This document shows positions 19,624-33,170 of a DNA stretch of 64,000 nucleotides, piece by piece. A program made the position numbers and the translations under genes. Numbering within the stretch: the stretch's first letter is position 1; each line of letters opens with the position of its first letter. The stretch is taken from positions 45,081,874-45,145,873 of the forward strand of contig NC_054868.1 of the NCBI RefSeq assembly GCF_018320785.1, in the 5' to 3' direction. Under the pieces are notes generated by a model that did not search any database, was not told the origin of the DNA, and worked only from the letters and a program-made list of their open reading frames with translations. The DNA is from Cheilinus undulatus (Eukaryota; Chordata; Actinopteri; Labriformes; Labridae).

Positions 19624-20402
19624 TTTATTTCATGTCTACCTCATGATCAGTTACATAGAAATCCTCCATCTTGTGTGGTTTTAGTGAAGTAGCTACAAAG
19701 CCTAGAGCTGCACAGCCGTGACTCCGCACAGAGTTTAGACAGCTGCTTTCTCTCTCCACCATCAGATCCAGTACATCTCACTACAGCTCACCATCAAACA
19801 TGAGCTAAAAAATATCAAAAACCTGGTCCAAACCTAAACATGATTTCACCAGCTGGAGAGTAAACTCCAGGAGGTAAAACATCACATCCTCCGATCTACT
19901 AAACTTTGATATTCAGAGATCATGTTAGAGTCAAGCTGTGGAGACATACCGTCTGATTTTTGGATAAAACGCACCTTTTAGTGTTCAACTTTTGGTACAG
20001 GAGGTTAGAGAACATAAAAACACACATTTCACATCACGTTTTAATACGTGTCAGAGGACCTTCTCACTTTGACACCTGGTTAACCTTCATTTAAAAACAA
20101 ACGCAAAAAAAGAAAAAAAAATTCAACAGTGATGTCACACGTCAGCTCAGAGTGTATATGTGTGAGTGTGAGTGTGTGCGTGTTTGTTTACTGTAGTGTG
20201 TGTTTGAGAGTGTTTTCTCACACCCACGAGAGTGTGTTACGGTCTGATCAGTGCTTCAGCAGACACTCGATACGGTGGTCAGTTATGTGTGTTACTGGCT
20301 GCGTCGCAGGAGCGGAGGGGGTAAGGAGGGAGGAAGAAGAGGGGCGGGGCCAGGGGGGAGAAGTGAGGCCGCAGTGTCTCTTCATTCATTCACAAGATTT
20401 CT
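19624..20402 (-). other. arpc1a: Probable 3' UTR of arpc1a with poly(A) signal
   Basis: Minus-strand AATAAA at 19,624-19,629 lies about 775 bases past the arpc1a stop. The interval contains a TG-rich patch (20,150-20,215) and no frame of its own. The assignment as UTR is inferred from position. Confidence 0.35.
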
Positions 20403-23400
20403 TCACATGATGCGGAGACCCTGGATAGAAGCTTCTAGACTCTGAGGAAATTCAAACACACACACCAGTTAGAGCTGAATTGAAAAATCAAATATCTGAG
20501 GAGTTAGTTTTTAATTGAGGTGTGTGTCCGCACCTTGAAGTCCCAAATGGTCATTGCTCCATCGATTCCTGTGGTGCAGAACTTGCGACAATCCCTTTTG
20601 TCTCCCTCATAGATAGACACTTGGCTGAGGAGGAGAAACACAAACATGCAGGGACAGTTTTACATTAGCAGAAAATTTTTAACGTTTGATGGTATTTACA
20701 GTATTTTATTCAAAACACAGAGCAAACAAAACTATTATGGTAAAAATCTGATCGACATGTTGAGATATTAAACCTCAGAGCCCTGAGCAATTTCTTAACC
20801 ATTTTGTCTCACCTGAACTTAATGTCTTAAAAAGCTAGTAAAACATAAAAAAAACAAAGCACAATCAAGCTGTAAACATCCTTTTTCAGGACAACCTGGG
20901 CTTTAAGAATATGTGTGCAGTCATGTCACCTGAACTTTTTAAAAAGTTATGAGGCTACCATGACAAAAGACAAAACAAACTAAAAATTAAAGATTTCTAT
21001 GTGTTATACACAGTGAACAATAATGACAAGGACATTTTTTGCACAAACTTGTTCTCCCATCTCCAAGGGACCAAAAAGTGAAAAAAATAATCATTCTATG
21101 ACAAAGACATCTTCTAAATACTGACATATTTACAAAAAAAAGTCCTTTGGGTTGCTTTATGTCGGCTTCATTATTCCATTATTCAAAACAATTTCTGTCT
21201 GCAGACAGAAAGCCATTCAGCTATTTATTTCCTTGCATTAATTGCAAGTTAGACATGCGTGGTTTGGCAAAGCATGACATGCTGAAAGAATAGCCTGCCA
21301 CTGGTTGTCCCAGCCTATGTGACGAAAATATATGTTGGCTAATGCTAAGCTAGTGGCAGAAAGGATCAAAAACAGATTAAAAAAAGAGGTTTAATATCAG
21401 CATTACTGGTGTGGATTTAATCTTTAAAGACTAGAGAAAGTCACCCAGGTTCCAGGTTTGCTAGAGGGGCTTTTGTTAGGGCTACAAAGGTGTGGATAGC
21501 ATCACTAGAATGGCACAATGGAGGGCTTCCAGAGGAAGAAAAAGTAAGTGGCTATGATTTATGGTTCAAATGTTATCTAACATTTTATAGCCTACAATCT
21601 TTTTGCTGTATACGTCGATCTCAGAGGGTTAATGAAGGACACCTACTCTGACCTACAGCATCTAACCCAACAAAAAGAAAATAAAAAGTTAACACAATAT
21701 ACCAAATACAAGTCACCCTGGTACATAAACTGTTTTTGAATAAAGATTGAACTTTCCTCCTGTGTCAAAATTTCTACTGTTTGCCGAAGACCACAATGTG
21801 CAGTTTTTGAACAGCTGTGTTGCTCTTTTAGTACCATCTATTTTTTGCCATATAGATTTTGTGCATCTTCTAGCTATAAAATCATAGTTTAGCTCTCACC
21901 TTGTAGTGATAAGAAAGACTCACAGCCTGCAAGTTGATCTGCCTCCCTCCCACCTGTCACCTCTTTTCCTTACTTTTAAGTGTTTAATGTATTCCAGCAC
22001 ATTCTGAGTAGTGATGCTGTCACTTGCAATACCCAACAAATGGAGATACATTTTCAATTGGTTAGGTCTCATAAAGTGGGTGACAGCTGCAGCTACATGC
22101 ACTTGTGGTAATGTTGCTGCGTGCAGAGGAAAAAAAAATCCCAGATTATTGTGTTCAAGTAAAGATACAGTTACTCTGGTTAAAATTTACTTAAGTAGAA
22201 GTAAAAGTACTAGTGTATAAATCTACCCCCCAAAAGAGTTAGTAATTTAGATGTTACATAAAGCACGTAGTAGCTACTTTTGGTACCCAAGGGTCTTTCC
22301 CAGAGAAATATGATCTTAATGTGCAATACAAGAAAATATGGATCTAAAACAAGACTGTTTATTATAAGGTGTAACTTAACCTTAAGTTAATGCAACAGCT
22401 GTTTTGGGATGAATTGTAGGATCGTTTTCTCACTTTGTGCAACTGACCGTCATGTGCTGTGAAAGTCAAACTACTGGCCATTTTCTTTGTTGGCAGAAAA
22501 CTTGGACCTCCTGCTTTTTGGGCTTTCAGAGTTCTTTTTTTTTTTTTTTTACTCAGTACCAGATGCTTTCTAAAATGTAATGTAGTATAACACTTCCCTA
22601 AAAGTGTCAGTCATTTCTTCACATCTCTGATGAAGTTTGGAAAGTCCCCCTAGGTCTATTAATACACATCTTAAACAGTTAAAGTGCAAATTGTATTTGC
22701 AGAGTTTGTGCCATTAGCTGAGCTCCATCAGTACAACAAAAACACAAATCTCTACATAAAATGTACAGAAAGTGGAGGACCATAATTTCAGTGGTTTTGT
22801 TGATATAAGAAAATTAAAATGGTTTGGGAGGAGATGAGATTTACAATGAACATCATTTCAAAATCAGTTGTTCTTGATCCTATGTGTTTTTCCATTGGGT
22901 TTATACCCTGAGAAGCATAATCACAGCTACACAGGAACAAGCATTTCTTGATCTTCTTACTGTGTGCCAAAAAATGTATTACATCATTATGGAAAAACAT
23001 TCACAGACCAAGCACTACTCAGTGAGCTGGGCAGACGTCGTCATGCCTTTCTTTAGAAAGTTCATATTAAAGGCTAAACAGCAAGCATTTGACTATATGT
23101 GGAGATTTTTAATTAACTGGCAAGACTAAATTTGACTGCTGATTAATAGATTTAAGTGGACAAGAAATGTTCTAAACTTGCACAAATTGGTTTTAACTTT
23201 GACATTCAACAGCTGATGCAAATATAAAATGAATCCTCTATGGATTACTATTTTGCATAAAGGGGAGATAACCATCATTTGATTTGAAAATGCAAACAGT
23301 ACCAGGAAGGGAGGTATTTCCAAAAATATGTCAGAAGGAGTTATTTATTTACATAAAATGTCAGAAGGCTGATTTTTTTCCCCATACAGCTTCAGCTCCA

Positions 23401-26400
23401 ATCAGCTCTACCTGTTCATAATTTCTACAACCAGTAGTTCAGCGGTTTCATGGAAAACGGGATTTTTCAAAACTCTCTACAGCTTATTTTTAGTCTTTTT
23501 GGCTTTATTTATGGGACAGCCTAACAGAAAAAGGAAATATGGGGACTAGAGAGCAGGGTAGACATGAAACAAAGTGGCAAGGCCATACTCAAATCTGTAG
23601 TTATTCACCAGTAGCAGTTACTAATGTTCTTCCTTCCTGTCTAGATCCTAGCTTGTACCTCCTCTCACATTCACGCTGCTGTAGACAAAAGTGTCTGCTG
23701 AATAAAATTGTAGCACTAAAGTCGATGAGTTAATGACAGAAGCTTTTGAAAGTCCACAGTAACAATCTGAAAGATGACATGTTGCCAGCTTCTGCAGCAG
23801 ATTTAGAAACTCTCCCATCAATAAATTCATTTTCCTACAGTGCATGTACCTAATCGAGCTACAACCGTAGCTCAGCTTTACTGTACATGTAAACGCACTG
23901 TCTGATCATTCTCTGTGGGACTTACGTGATGCTGTTCTGGTGCAGTGTGTCCAGGGCAGTGTTGCGGTCCTCGGTGGTGGCTCTCTTGTCCATGTTCCTG
24001 AAGCGCTCCATAGCCGAGATGTTCCTCTGGATACTCTGCTTGGGAAGGTCAAGCTTTGTCACGAATGTCAGCGTTCCACCATCATCGCAACGGAACAGCA
24101 TGGGGCAACAGTCATGGCCCTGAAGGTGAAGACAGCAAATTTAGTTAAACTATCATTCCAGCTCAGTGCATCAGACCATAGAAACAAGTAACAGTGCTTA
24201 TGCTGTTGTTGTTTTTCTTACCGCAGCTACTAGACTGTTCTCTGAAACAAAAATGACACTGAGGAGAGGGAGGAACTCCGTCTTCAACTGTAAGGGACTA
24301 AACATAAAAAAACACAAATTAGTCACAACCTGAGAGTCACCTTGTTGTGTTATACTTAAAACTAACAGCTTTCAATGCTTTGAGAAGCACACAACAAAGA
24401 CTTTAGTTTTCATAAAAATCACAACAGTTTAATGATCAAGGAAAAACAAAAAAGAAACTGTGCTTTTAGCTTGCGTTTTCGAGCCAGAACTTGTCTCGAT
24501 CGCCGCCCCTGCAATTCATGTCACCTGCAATTTGTTGACAACAGCATGTCATTATGTAAGTGTAGCTTTGGATCAGGTTCACCTGGTGTTTACCTCTCAC
24601 ACCTTTGAGTCTGATGATTAGATAATATCATAATTATATCAGACTTTTGCACAGAGCCCCATAATTAAGAGAAAACTATCTGTGTATCACTGTGCAATAA
24701 AAAAGCACCACATTTATTTTGTATTATGCTTGTTGTTTTAATGATTTATTGCTTTTTGATGAAAGCGTGGGAGAAGATTACGTTTTATGTAAGAGATTAC
24801 TCACATTTTAGATAGCCCTGACTCCTCTGTTAATTTTTAAAAGTGATCTTGATCCCCTCGTCATGTTTGATTTAGGAGACTGACATTGCTTTAATGTTTT
24901 AGATGTGTCACACCAAAAAGTCTTCTGTTCCTGTTTTGTATGATCTTACTCCTTTTGAATAGCAACAGACAGGGTTCATACACCTCTTCCAAAGTCAAAT
25001 TAAGCACTTTTGAGTGGCATTTTCAAGCTTTTCCAGTACCTTACATCTTTGTTGAACCTGTGTCTATATGAATGCATACAAATTTAAAATATCCTGCAAG
25101 TACCTCTTCATTTCTAAGCAGACATTATGCCATAAATAACAAAATTTATGTTCTGTCAAAAGGGTGGAACAAGTGACCACTAAACCAATAAGCAAACTAA
25201 TTGACAGATTTTTGCACGTTAACTCAGTGGCGCTTACTGAGATGATATAATATTGAAAAATCTAAATTCAAGCAGTATTTTTGTCTTGGATTTAAACATG
25301 ATGAGTGATGTTGTATGTCTGATTATTTTGTTTTTGTACAGCCTGGCAACGTTATTAATTTGCTGATAAAGTCACAAGTTAAAAACTAATAGTATATGAA
25401 TTTGTCCTACTGTTTAAGAGTAGAAGAGAAAGAGAAAAAAGGAAAGAAAAAAATATAAAATGTAAATAAGTCCCTGCATATCAAAACCTTGGAACTTTTA
25501 ATTCAAATGTCAAAAATTATTCTTAAAGGAGCACCAGCTTGCCTTCTCTTCAAATGTTTGTGCATTGTCAACTGTGTGGGTGGCTTACATTGTTGTCATG
25601 ACTGCAGAAATAGTGATTGATAGCTGTAGGAATTACCAGGAAGAATGCTGCATTTAAGCCATGTATGCAACAAAAAAAATCCTAACAAACCTGCCTCTTT
25701 CAAACATGTTACAATAACTTAGTTTTTTGTTTAGTTGTGGTAATAGCATATGGCTATACAAATTCCAACAGGACACCAAGACTTGCCTCGCGGTACAACA
25801 GTGTGCCTTGCCACATCATTTAAGAAACACAGGGTTAAATAATGGGATAAGCCCAGGAGGACACACTGGTGTTGCAATGGCCACCGCCAGTATGCTTTCT
25901 TTCATATTTTATTACTGGTGAAATGAGGTTGATAGTTCATGGTTAAAAAGATGACCTTGAGGTGTGCCAGTAGTCGAGTGGTTAAGGCACGCCAGTAGTC
26001 AAGTGGTTAAGGCGCGCGCCATGTGCATAGGCGACCCAGGTTCGAATCCGGCCTGTGGCACTATCTCCTGCATGTTTCTCCCCGCTCTCTTCCCTGTTTC
26101 CAACTCTATCCACTGTCCTATCTAATAAAGGCAAAAAGGCCAAAAATAAATCTTAAAAAAAAAAGGTGACCCTGTTAGGCCCTAAGGTTAGACCTGAATC
26201 CAGAATCCTGCCCCTGCTATGATTGAGCTTCTCACCCCTGCTATAGATGGATGAAAAAATTTGCTTGGAAAAAAAACACCCTCACTTTCAAAAAATTCTT
26301 GACAAAAATGTTTATGTGTTGACTCATGAAATATGATGCCTGATACCTTAAGTTTATCTGGTAACTGCCTGATATTCTAGTGATAAGAGACTATGTTTTG

Positions 26401-29400
26401 CTCAAAACACCCTCCAAATGATTTAATTTCTCTAATATGCAAACTGTTAAAAAAGCTACTTCTATCACAAGAGGCATAAAATTATAGTTTCAAGCACTTA
26501 CAGGCACTTCATTCAAAATCTCAGCCCTTATAAAAACTTAGAAACATGACATTAAGATTCAAATATTTTCAAAACTTTCAAGCACCCTTACGACCCCTGA
26601 TCAGAAAATGAATCTTCATCAACCTTAATGATCTTCTAACAATGCTTTCTGAATTTTAAACTTCATCAACCTGCAATCTCAAGTTACCTAAAGTGTTAGA
26701 ATTTACACATTTCAGACTTAGTACCGAAGTATCATAAAGGATTTGAAGGTTTTCTTCCATACTACTTCATAGAGGTTTTGATAAAAGATCTATTTAATAA
26801 TTATATAAACAAGTTTTAGACACACCAGAGTATCTCTAGAGAGCAGTTGTACTAAGTGTTTGTTCCTTTTTTGTATAATGTCATGATAAAAGAGTGGAGT
26901 TATTATGCACCAAAGGACCGAGTGTTGAAAAGATGAAGACTTATCCTCTCTTGCTCTTGGTGGGTGTGCTCTAACCACTGAACTTAACCTGAATCCTACA
27001 GAACTGTTCCAGTAATCTACAGGTGGCAATGACATGCAAAGTAATGCAAGAATGAGCAACACTTCAGATTTGGAAACAGACAGCAGTTGTTTATGTATAA
27101 AAATGTGTTATATTGGCTTCAAAATTTGCAATGATGACTGATGCTGTGCATAACCATAACTTAAACATGTTCAAATGACAATCCCCACCCCTCTAACTGC
27201 TGTTTATAATCCTTAACAAGATCCTTTCTTGTGTAAGCATGGACACACCTGGCAGTCTTAGAGCTGTCCACCACAGTGACAGTGCTGTCGTGGCTGACCC
27301 AGGCCAGGCGGTTACCAGAGGCTGAGAAAGAGACTGAGTGGACCCAACCCCCTCCACCTAACAGACAAAAAGTGCATTAAAAAAGCAGATATGGTTAGGC
27401 CCAAGAGACACAGAATGAAACAGCATTTTTACTATCACAAAAAAAAAAAAAAAAAAAAAGACTCGGATACAGACCCGCTCCTCCGAATTCTGCTAACACA
27501 GCCCCAAATGGCATCTTGCTGCCCCAGGGTGTGGGGCCTGGTTTCTCTTCCACCTCCTTAATGTAGGCTGAGAACACCCTGGAGGCCAGAGGGGGAGGGG
27601 AGGATAAAAGCAAAAAACAGAGCAGGAAGCAAAAGAGGGAAAGATTGTGATGGCAGGTTTTCAATCATTAAATCCTATGTTAATAATATGTATATATTTG
27701 TAGGTTCACAGCTTATGGCACTAACCTGCATTTGAAGTCACAGGATCCAGCAGCCAGTAGGATGTTGTTGGGATGCCAGTCCAAACTGAGGATGGTGGAG
27801 CGGATTGGCTTCTTGATGTGCTTGCTCACCCACCTGAAGCATAAAGAAGGAGCATCGTGAATATCAATATAAAAGCCAATACTTTAACTTAGTTTATGTC
27901 TATCATTTTCAACATATAAAACTAAAAAACACTTGCAGAATAACATGAACAAACATTAAGTTAGTGCTATTTAACATTTAAACCAAGAGATACACAATAA
28001 ACAAGATGGACCAAAAAGGTGAAGGCTGATGCATTAGCTTATTACACCTAACCTTTATACATTTTTTAAGCTTCATATTTGAGTATAAATGAACATTTCT
28101 ATTACTCTGTTATCCAGATTTTCCACAGTTCAAACGGCAGAATGTGACAATTCTTAAGACCAGCAAAAATTAACTGAGCTAAATCATAAATGAGCAAAGA
28201 ATGAGTAATGATAGATTGGGCAGTGCAAGAAGAAAATTTATCAGGTTCTGAATCAGATGTTTATCAGTCATTTGGAAATACAGTACTTATGTTTCAAACC
28301 TGCTGACAACAGACAAAATCAAGGTCTTCTTGAAAAATAAGGAACCACAGTTGCTTTTCTAGAAATAAAGACATTTTCTTATCTCTCTGAGTGAAAAAGC
28401 ACAGTTGAAAAGAGAAGTGCCAATGTAACTGATTAATGTCAGCAATCAAAACGTAAATCAAAACAATCAGTCGATCAAATATCCATTAAATTTGTCAAAA
28501 CTGTCAGTACTTTAATATGCATTTTAAATGACCCAGTCTCCCTTATTTTTATTTTATGATTGACTAGGGACACAATAATCTATTGGTTTAACATCGGTAT
28601 CAGCTGATAACAGCCCTGTTAACAAACATCAGCTATTGGCCAAATGATGTGTGGCATATTTAGTATATCTAGCTGATGAATCAAAAAGATTTCTCTCTTT
28701 TCTTTCTTACAGGGCAAAAGAAGTGACCGGGGGTGAATATCAAAAACCGATACCAACACATCTGATACCTACTGTACCAAATTACAAGAGAGTGCCTCAA
28801 CACCCCAAGTGCCACTCAAAAAGGGTCACGGAATCATTACACGAAAAAGTTACACCAGTTTCCTTTACTTACACCAGTTTCCTTTACTTACACCAGTTTC
28901 CTTTACTTATATGTTCTACTGGCATCTTTTGTCTGCAATTTACAATACCAAAACAGCTTTATTCAGCTGCTGACATTTAAACCCGTTTTTTTCTTCCTAA
29001 TAGTATTGACTCAGGCACCACTTAGGCACAGACACCTTTTAAAAGTATGGATTTAGCACCGGTCTTGGAAAAAACCCAAACGATACCCGACCCTAGAAGT
29101 GATTAGTTGGACAAACTCTGTACTGTTTTCATAGTCAAACGATAGAGAAAATATTGGCATAGTAGATGACTTACACCGAAAAAAGTGATGGAAAATAAAA
29201 ACCCCAAAATAAAACAAAAATAACCTATCACCATTAGTGACAAGAGTTGGAATTAGCAATCGCTATAAACTCTTGGTGCAGCCCATCAGATTCAAGCTCT
29301 GTAACAGAACTTTGCTAAACTGTATTATCCCTATCAGATAAGAAAATATAAAATTCTATTTAACTGGGCTAAATTTTTCCATTTAACATCAGTATTGGCC

Positions 29401-31640
29401 CTAATTTTCACAATTAAAGCATCTCTATGATTGATACTTGAGAACCTTTTGAATACATCAGATCTTCAGTCATATGTTTAACTGAAGGCTGCAGCAGGGC
29501 AGAGTGAAAGAGCACTTCTTGAAATAAAAAAGTACATTTGAATGTGAGGTACAAACTTAGAAAAAATGCAAGTGTGTATCTGCATTTTCTGGCAACTCAT
29601 AAAAAATTACCAACCAATTACACAACACTGCAGGTTACAGAGGTGGGGTTGGTTAAGGTTTCCTTTTGTTTATTTCTTTGTTTGTAAAGCATATTGTACT
29701 ACATTGCTTTGTTTGAAACATGCTACATAAATAAAGTTTGATTGAATGTTTAGACTATTGTTCCACTCTACTGCAAAACAGACATTTGTAAGGTTCAGAA
29801 TGTACTACAAAAAAAAAAAAAAAGCTCACCAGTCATTCTCAGACTCAAAGTAGCAGACAGAGATGAGTCTTGCACCACTGCCAACTGCAAACTTGTTCTC
29901 CAGTGGAGACCACTTGACAAAGGTGGCGGCTCGATTGATCCTGAGGATGACCAGCGTCGGCTTCCATACTCCCTCTTTCTGGGACCACACATAGGCATTT
30001 CGGTCAGCTCCACATGTCACTATACGGTCGCTTTTGGGAGCCCAATCAATACCTAGAAACACAACAAAAATGTGTAATCATTATCATGACTTACCATAGC
30101 AACAATCATGAAATTTCCAGCACTCCAGGGAGCAGCAAAAACTTTACAGAGAGACCATTCAGAATCACATGGGATATTAAACATGCATAACCTCATGACA
30201 ATGACAGTTCCAGAAAAACTTTGTGTGTTTGTGTGAGGGTTAGTCATAACAACACAGAGAAGTGATATATCGCAATACTCGCTTAGAAACAGGGTGAAAA
30301 GTACCTGTTATGTGTCCATTGTGCTCCTTCAGCTCATGAGTCTTAACCCACTGGTTGCCACTCTTCTTGTAGATATGGACTTCATGGTTATTAGGACTGA
30401 TGGCAATTTCTGAGAAGAGACGAGAAAGTTTAAATCAGCAGGTTAACAGGACGGAGGTGCTGTTCAAAAACATGCAAAACCTGTTTTTGGATCTGCTAAA
30501 TACTAACTAAAGTCAAGCACATAAACACTTAAGTAAGTTCCAATATTGGACAACGTATATTTTGTGGCTGATATTGCACCCTGTTCTCATGAATGACAAC
30601 AAAAGTTGTCTAAATTTGATTTTTTTCAATACCTTATTTTCAAAGGCTGAGCAATTCATTGAAATCTAGACTAAATCACAACATGGCCTCCTGCTTTTTT
30701 CAAATCACAGAAGGTGTAATATTTCTTTGACCTAAGTGTGTCAAAATACCAGTTTAAAGTTTTTCACTGCAGGGATGTTATGCTCTACGCACCACGAACT
30801 CAGTGGTGTCATTTTTTCAGAATAGTTTACAAAAAAATACCACTTTCTTTATTTTGGTATATGTTTTCCTTAATCAAAATAAGAATTACATAACAATATT
30901 TCATATTCAATTTGCAATATGGATCAAATAATCAGTTAGATTCTTTTCAAACCTGTTCAGTCCTATTTTACTTCATTTGTTATAATACTGAATGATTGAC
31001 TGTTTGTATTTGTTGAAAAATACACAAGAGGAATTTAAAAAATAACTGCTTACTCAATCACAGTTGCAATGTCAGGTGAAAAAATGTAATTCAGTTATTT
31101 TCCCCGAACTGTTTCAGCCCTAATATTTTCACAGAACACAACAAGAGATTTAAAAAAAAATCAGCAGTCTTAAAAAAATTTGCAAGCTTGACAAATCTTT
31201 ACATCTTTGAACCCAGAGATGCAGCAGGCTGAATGAGAGAGCAGACACTTTTGATATTATAACATTTCCAATGCCTTTGTACAATTAGTCTGCAGGAGTT
31301 TGTTTGCAATTTTAGGAGAATAACAAAAAACTATAAATCACCCAAAATTAGGTGCCCATGACATCTGTTTTTGCTGATGTGGCATCAAAACATCCATTTC
31401 TACAGTTTGATTTGTTTGTATTGTCTCTAAGCTTAAAATTTTGATATCCTGACAACCCTATAGGGGTTTTGTTTTCATGGGCATTCATCTTAACCTCAGA
31501 CATAATATTAAGAAGTGCATGGAAGTGCAAGTCTGTTGTAGTTCATTCAAATGAAGAGGAAATGTTTTAGCCTTACGTGTCCTGTCGCGGTTCCACGCGT
31601 GGCAGGTGATGGGTTCCAACAGAAACTGATGAAGGGACAT
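20403..31640 (-). CDS. arpc1a: Actin-related protein 2/3 complex subunit 1A (WD40 subunit)
   Basis: This is the second, paralogous WD40 scaffold subunit of the cytoplasmic Arp2/3 actin-nucleating complex. Coding exons in transcription order: 31640-31577, 30409-30305, 30052-29830, 27833-27726, 27578-27475, 27357-27249, 24297-24222, 24119-23926, 20624-20534, 20441-20403. They join in phase to 370 residues, the length of human ARPC1A. Start [36 protein letters not shown] (58-77), [30 protein letters not shown] and [15 protein letters not shown] are close to mammalian 1A. The fourth coding intron in arpc1b sits at the same place as here, but arpc1a has one more, splitting Gly202 between exons 5 and 6. 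Two donors are weak (G|GTCTGT at 27,475 and AAG|GTGCGG at 20,534). Exon 7 uses the acceptor TTTAG|TCCC; a second AG ten bases on would break the frame. Introns hold a SINE-in-hAT nest and an L2 tail. Confidence 0.96.
25897..26240. mobile_element. Right half of a second hAT-type element, interrupted by a SINE
   Basis: TTCATATTTTATTACTGGTG ... GGTTAAAAAGATGACC, then, past the SINE, GGTGACCCTGTTAGGCCC ... GATTGAGCTTCTCACCCCTG. This aligns with the right-hand quarter of the complete element at 12,401-13,162 (13,035-13,162). The terminal repeat is mutated. The left half is absent or unrecognisable. Confidence 0.75.
25957..26164 (+). mobile_element. tRNA-derived SINE with duplicated head, poly(A) tail and target duplication
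   Basis: The head GCCAGTAGTCGAGTGGTTAA carries an A-box, B-box GGTTCGAATCC lies at 26,039-26,049, and a fish-type body ends AAAAATAAATCTTAAAAAA. Flanks AAAAAGATGACC (25,945-25,956) and AAAAGGTGACC (26,161-26,171) are the target duplication, judged by comparison with the uninterrupted hAT copy at 13,080-13,090. The head is tandemly duplicated with a 25-bp period (25,966-25,990 and 25,991-26,015), so it has two A-boxes. It is a retroposon, not a functional tRNA gene: no complete cloverleaf was seen. Confidence 0.85.
28852..28908 (+). repeat. Three perfect copies of a 19-bp repeat
   Basis: The unit ACACCAGTTTCCTTTACTT occurs three times in direct succession in an arpc1a intron. The copies are essentially identical, so the expansion is recent and probably polymorphic. 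Confidence 0.85.
29640..29752 (+). mobile_element. LINE 3' terminus (L2-like)
   Basis: GTAAAGCATATTGTACTACA ... CATGCTACATAAATAAAG is the same terminal sequence type as at 13,328-13,388. Only the extreme 3' end is present, in an arpc1a intron just downstream of the exon at 29,830-30,052. Confidence 0.5.
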
Positions 31641-32099
31641 GTTGTCTGGGTGTGGTCCTTAAGTGGAACTCTGCGAAGTCACAGCAAAACTTAGTTTAGC
31701 AACTAGCGACCGGCTGGACTGAACTTTGCTCCTACCGGCTATTAAACTACACAGACGAGCGTATGAAACACAATGTTGAATAACTTAAACGGGACAACTG
31801 TTTTGCTTTTAAATGAATTACAATGAACCCCGAAACATCTATTCATTAGCTGTTTGCTATGGTGCATTCGCTAAACACTGACAGGCTTCTTTATTTGGCC
31901 AACGTTAACGTTAGGTCAGCTAAATAAAATCACCAGGCTAATGTTAGCCATCTTCCTTCCACCACATTATCAATTGATTTTTATGGCATGCCAATTTAAG
32001 TACTTTTATGACATAAGGTTGACTTGCTTGGCTAGCTACAGTAATATTACCATGACCAGGTTATTTCCCACACTCAGTAAACGTTAACACAAGCATTAC

Positions 32100-32660
32100 C
32101 TTACTACTAACGTTCCTAGCAAGATAACCAATCTGCTAGCTAACGCTAAGTGTTCGCCGGTATTTTATGGGCCTGGCAGTCTGACTAGTAGTTTTGAGAA
32201 ATTAATAGACTTGCTGCTATGACCGCATTTACTAATAGGCCTCTCTTTTCCATATGAAACATCGTTTTTTCCTTGTAAGAGATGCCTTTACTAGCGCTGA
32301 TAGCGACACCGTTTGCCGTAAATTCCGCTAGCCTTCGTGCTAACTTACCTCGTCAGTCCGGTTCTCCGAGTGTGCACTCTCGTTAGCCGGTGAGCTATGT
32401 TACGCTAGCGGGGAAAGGTTAGATTAGGAATGGACCTGAATTCGCGGACTCTGGGCAGTCGACACGAATTCGTCCAGGAATGTTGAGGGAATGTCAAGAT
32501 GGCCAGTAAGATACGACCGGGAGCATCCGGCAGCTAACTCGGCGGCGAAACCCGTGGATGCCTGGCTGACAGCTAGCTTAGCATCATCACGCTAGCTGAT
32601 ACATTCAACTGAAAATCCACATCGGAGTCTCGGACACCAACTACGACGAGTACGAAAGAG
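32100..32660 (-). promoter_or_regulatory. arpc1a: arpc1a CpG-rich promoter and non-coding first exon
   Basis: CpG is enriched (GCTAGCGGGGAAAGG, AATTCGCGGACT, CGGCGGCGAAACCCG, CATCGGAGTCTCGG). A minus-strand splice donor GACGAG|GTAAGTTA at 32,349/32,348 ends a non-coding first exon. Its acceptor is CTTCGCAG|AGTTCC at 31,670, 30 bases before the ATG at 31,640. No TATA box was seen. The LITAF-domain gene starts about 1.2 kb away on the opposite strand, so a shared regulatory interval is possible. Confidence 0.65.
32442..32468 (-). promoter_or_regulatory. 27-bp element shared by the arpc1b and arpc1a 5' ends (copy 2)
   Basis: Matches 16,015-16,041 at 24 of 27 positions without gaps (differences at the 14th, 20th and 23rd bases), at nearly the same distance from the first-exon donor. 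It probably lies within or at the start of exon 1. Confidence 0.75.
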
Positions 32661-33170
32661 CTCCTCTAGCGGCCCAAATGGAAACACCCAAAGTGCCCCA
32701 ACCGGTTTCTAACACACTAAATACCACCATCTAGTGCATAGCTTTGAACAAAATAAGCAGGGTTGTGGCTAGGGCTTGGTCAGGGTGCCGAGTTTGTGTA
32801 AGCTGATTCGAGGGAAGGGCTCCAGATTCCCACGGGCCTAAAATGCCTCACCTTAACAGTTGCTTTAGTGTAGTTTGATTCCATTTATGTTTGAAAATAT
32901 AAAAATACCAATCAGATGGAGATGCTAGAGTCAATTTCAACATGTTTCCCGTTATCCTTCATAGTTTAAGAATTAAATTATTCATATATGTTAGTTTTAG
33001 CTAATAAGGGCAACAGCTTACTATAATTTAGAGTCTAACAATGGCTCCCAGATCATAATAGAATCATTCTTGCTGTAGTAAAAATTAAACGACCTAATGT
33101 CAGTTTTTTGCTCATTATGGCAAAAAAAGAGAGAACAAAAATCACCCACAGGGCTAAATTATTAAAAAGT

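Noticed and set aside
24281-24290. Alternative acceptor CTTACAG|TTGAAG for arpc1a exon 7
   Set aside because: It would break the reading frame with the upstream exon. The acceptor ten bases earlier (TTTAG|TCCC) keeps the frame and gives the same 76-base exon length as in arpc1b.
25957-26060. Possible tRNA gene (B-box GGTTCGAATCC)
   Set aside because: The sequence has a SINE body, poly(A) tail and target duplication, and no complete cloverleaf. It is a retroposon.
27439-27459. 21-base A run beside the arpc1a exon at 27,475
   Set aside because: Considered as a retroposon tail, but no SINE or LINE body adjoins it. It is probably a simple intronic run.
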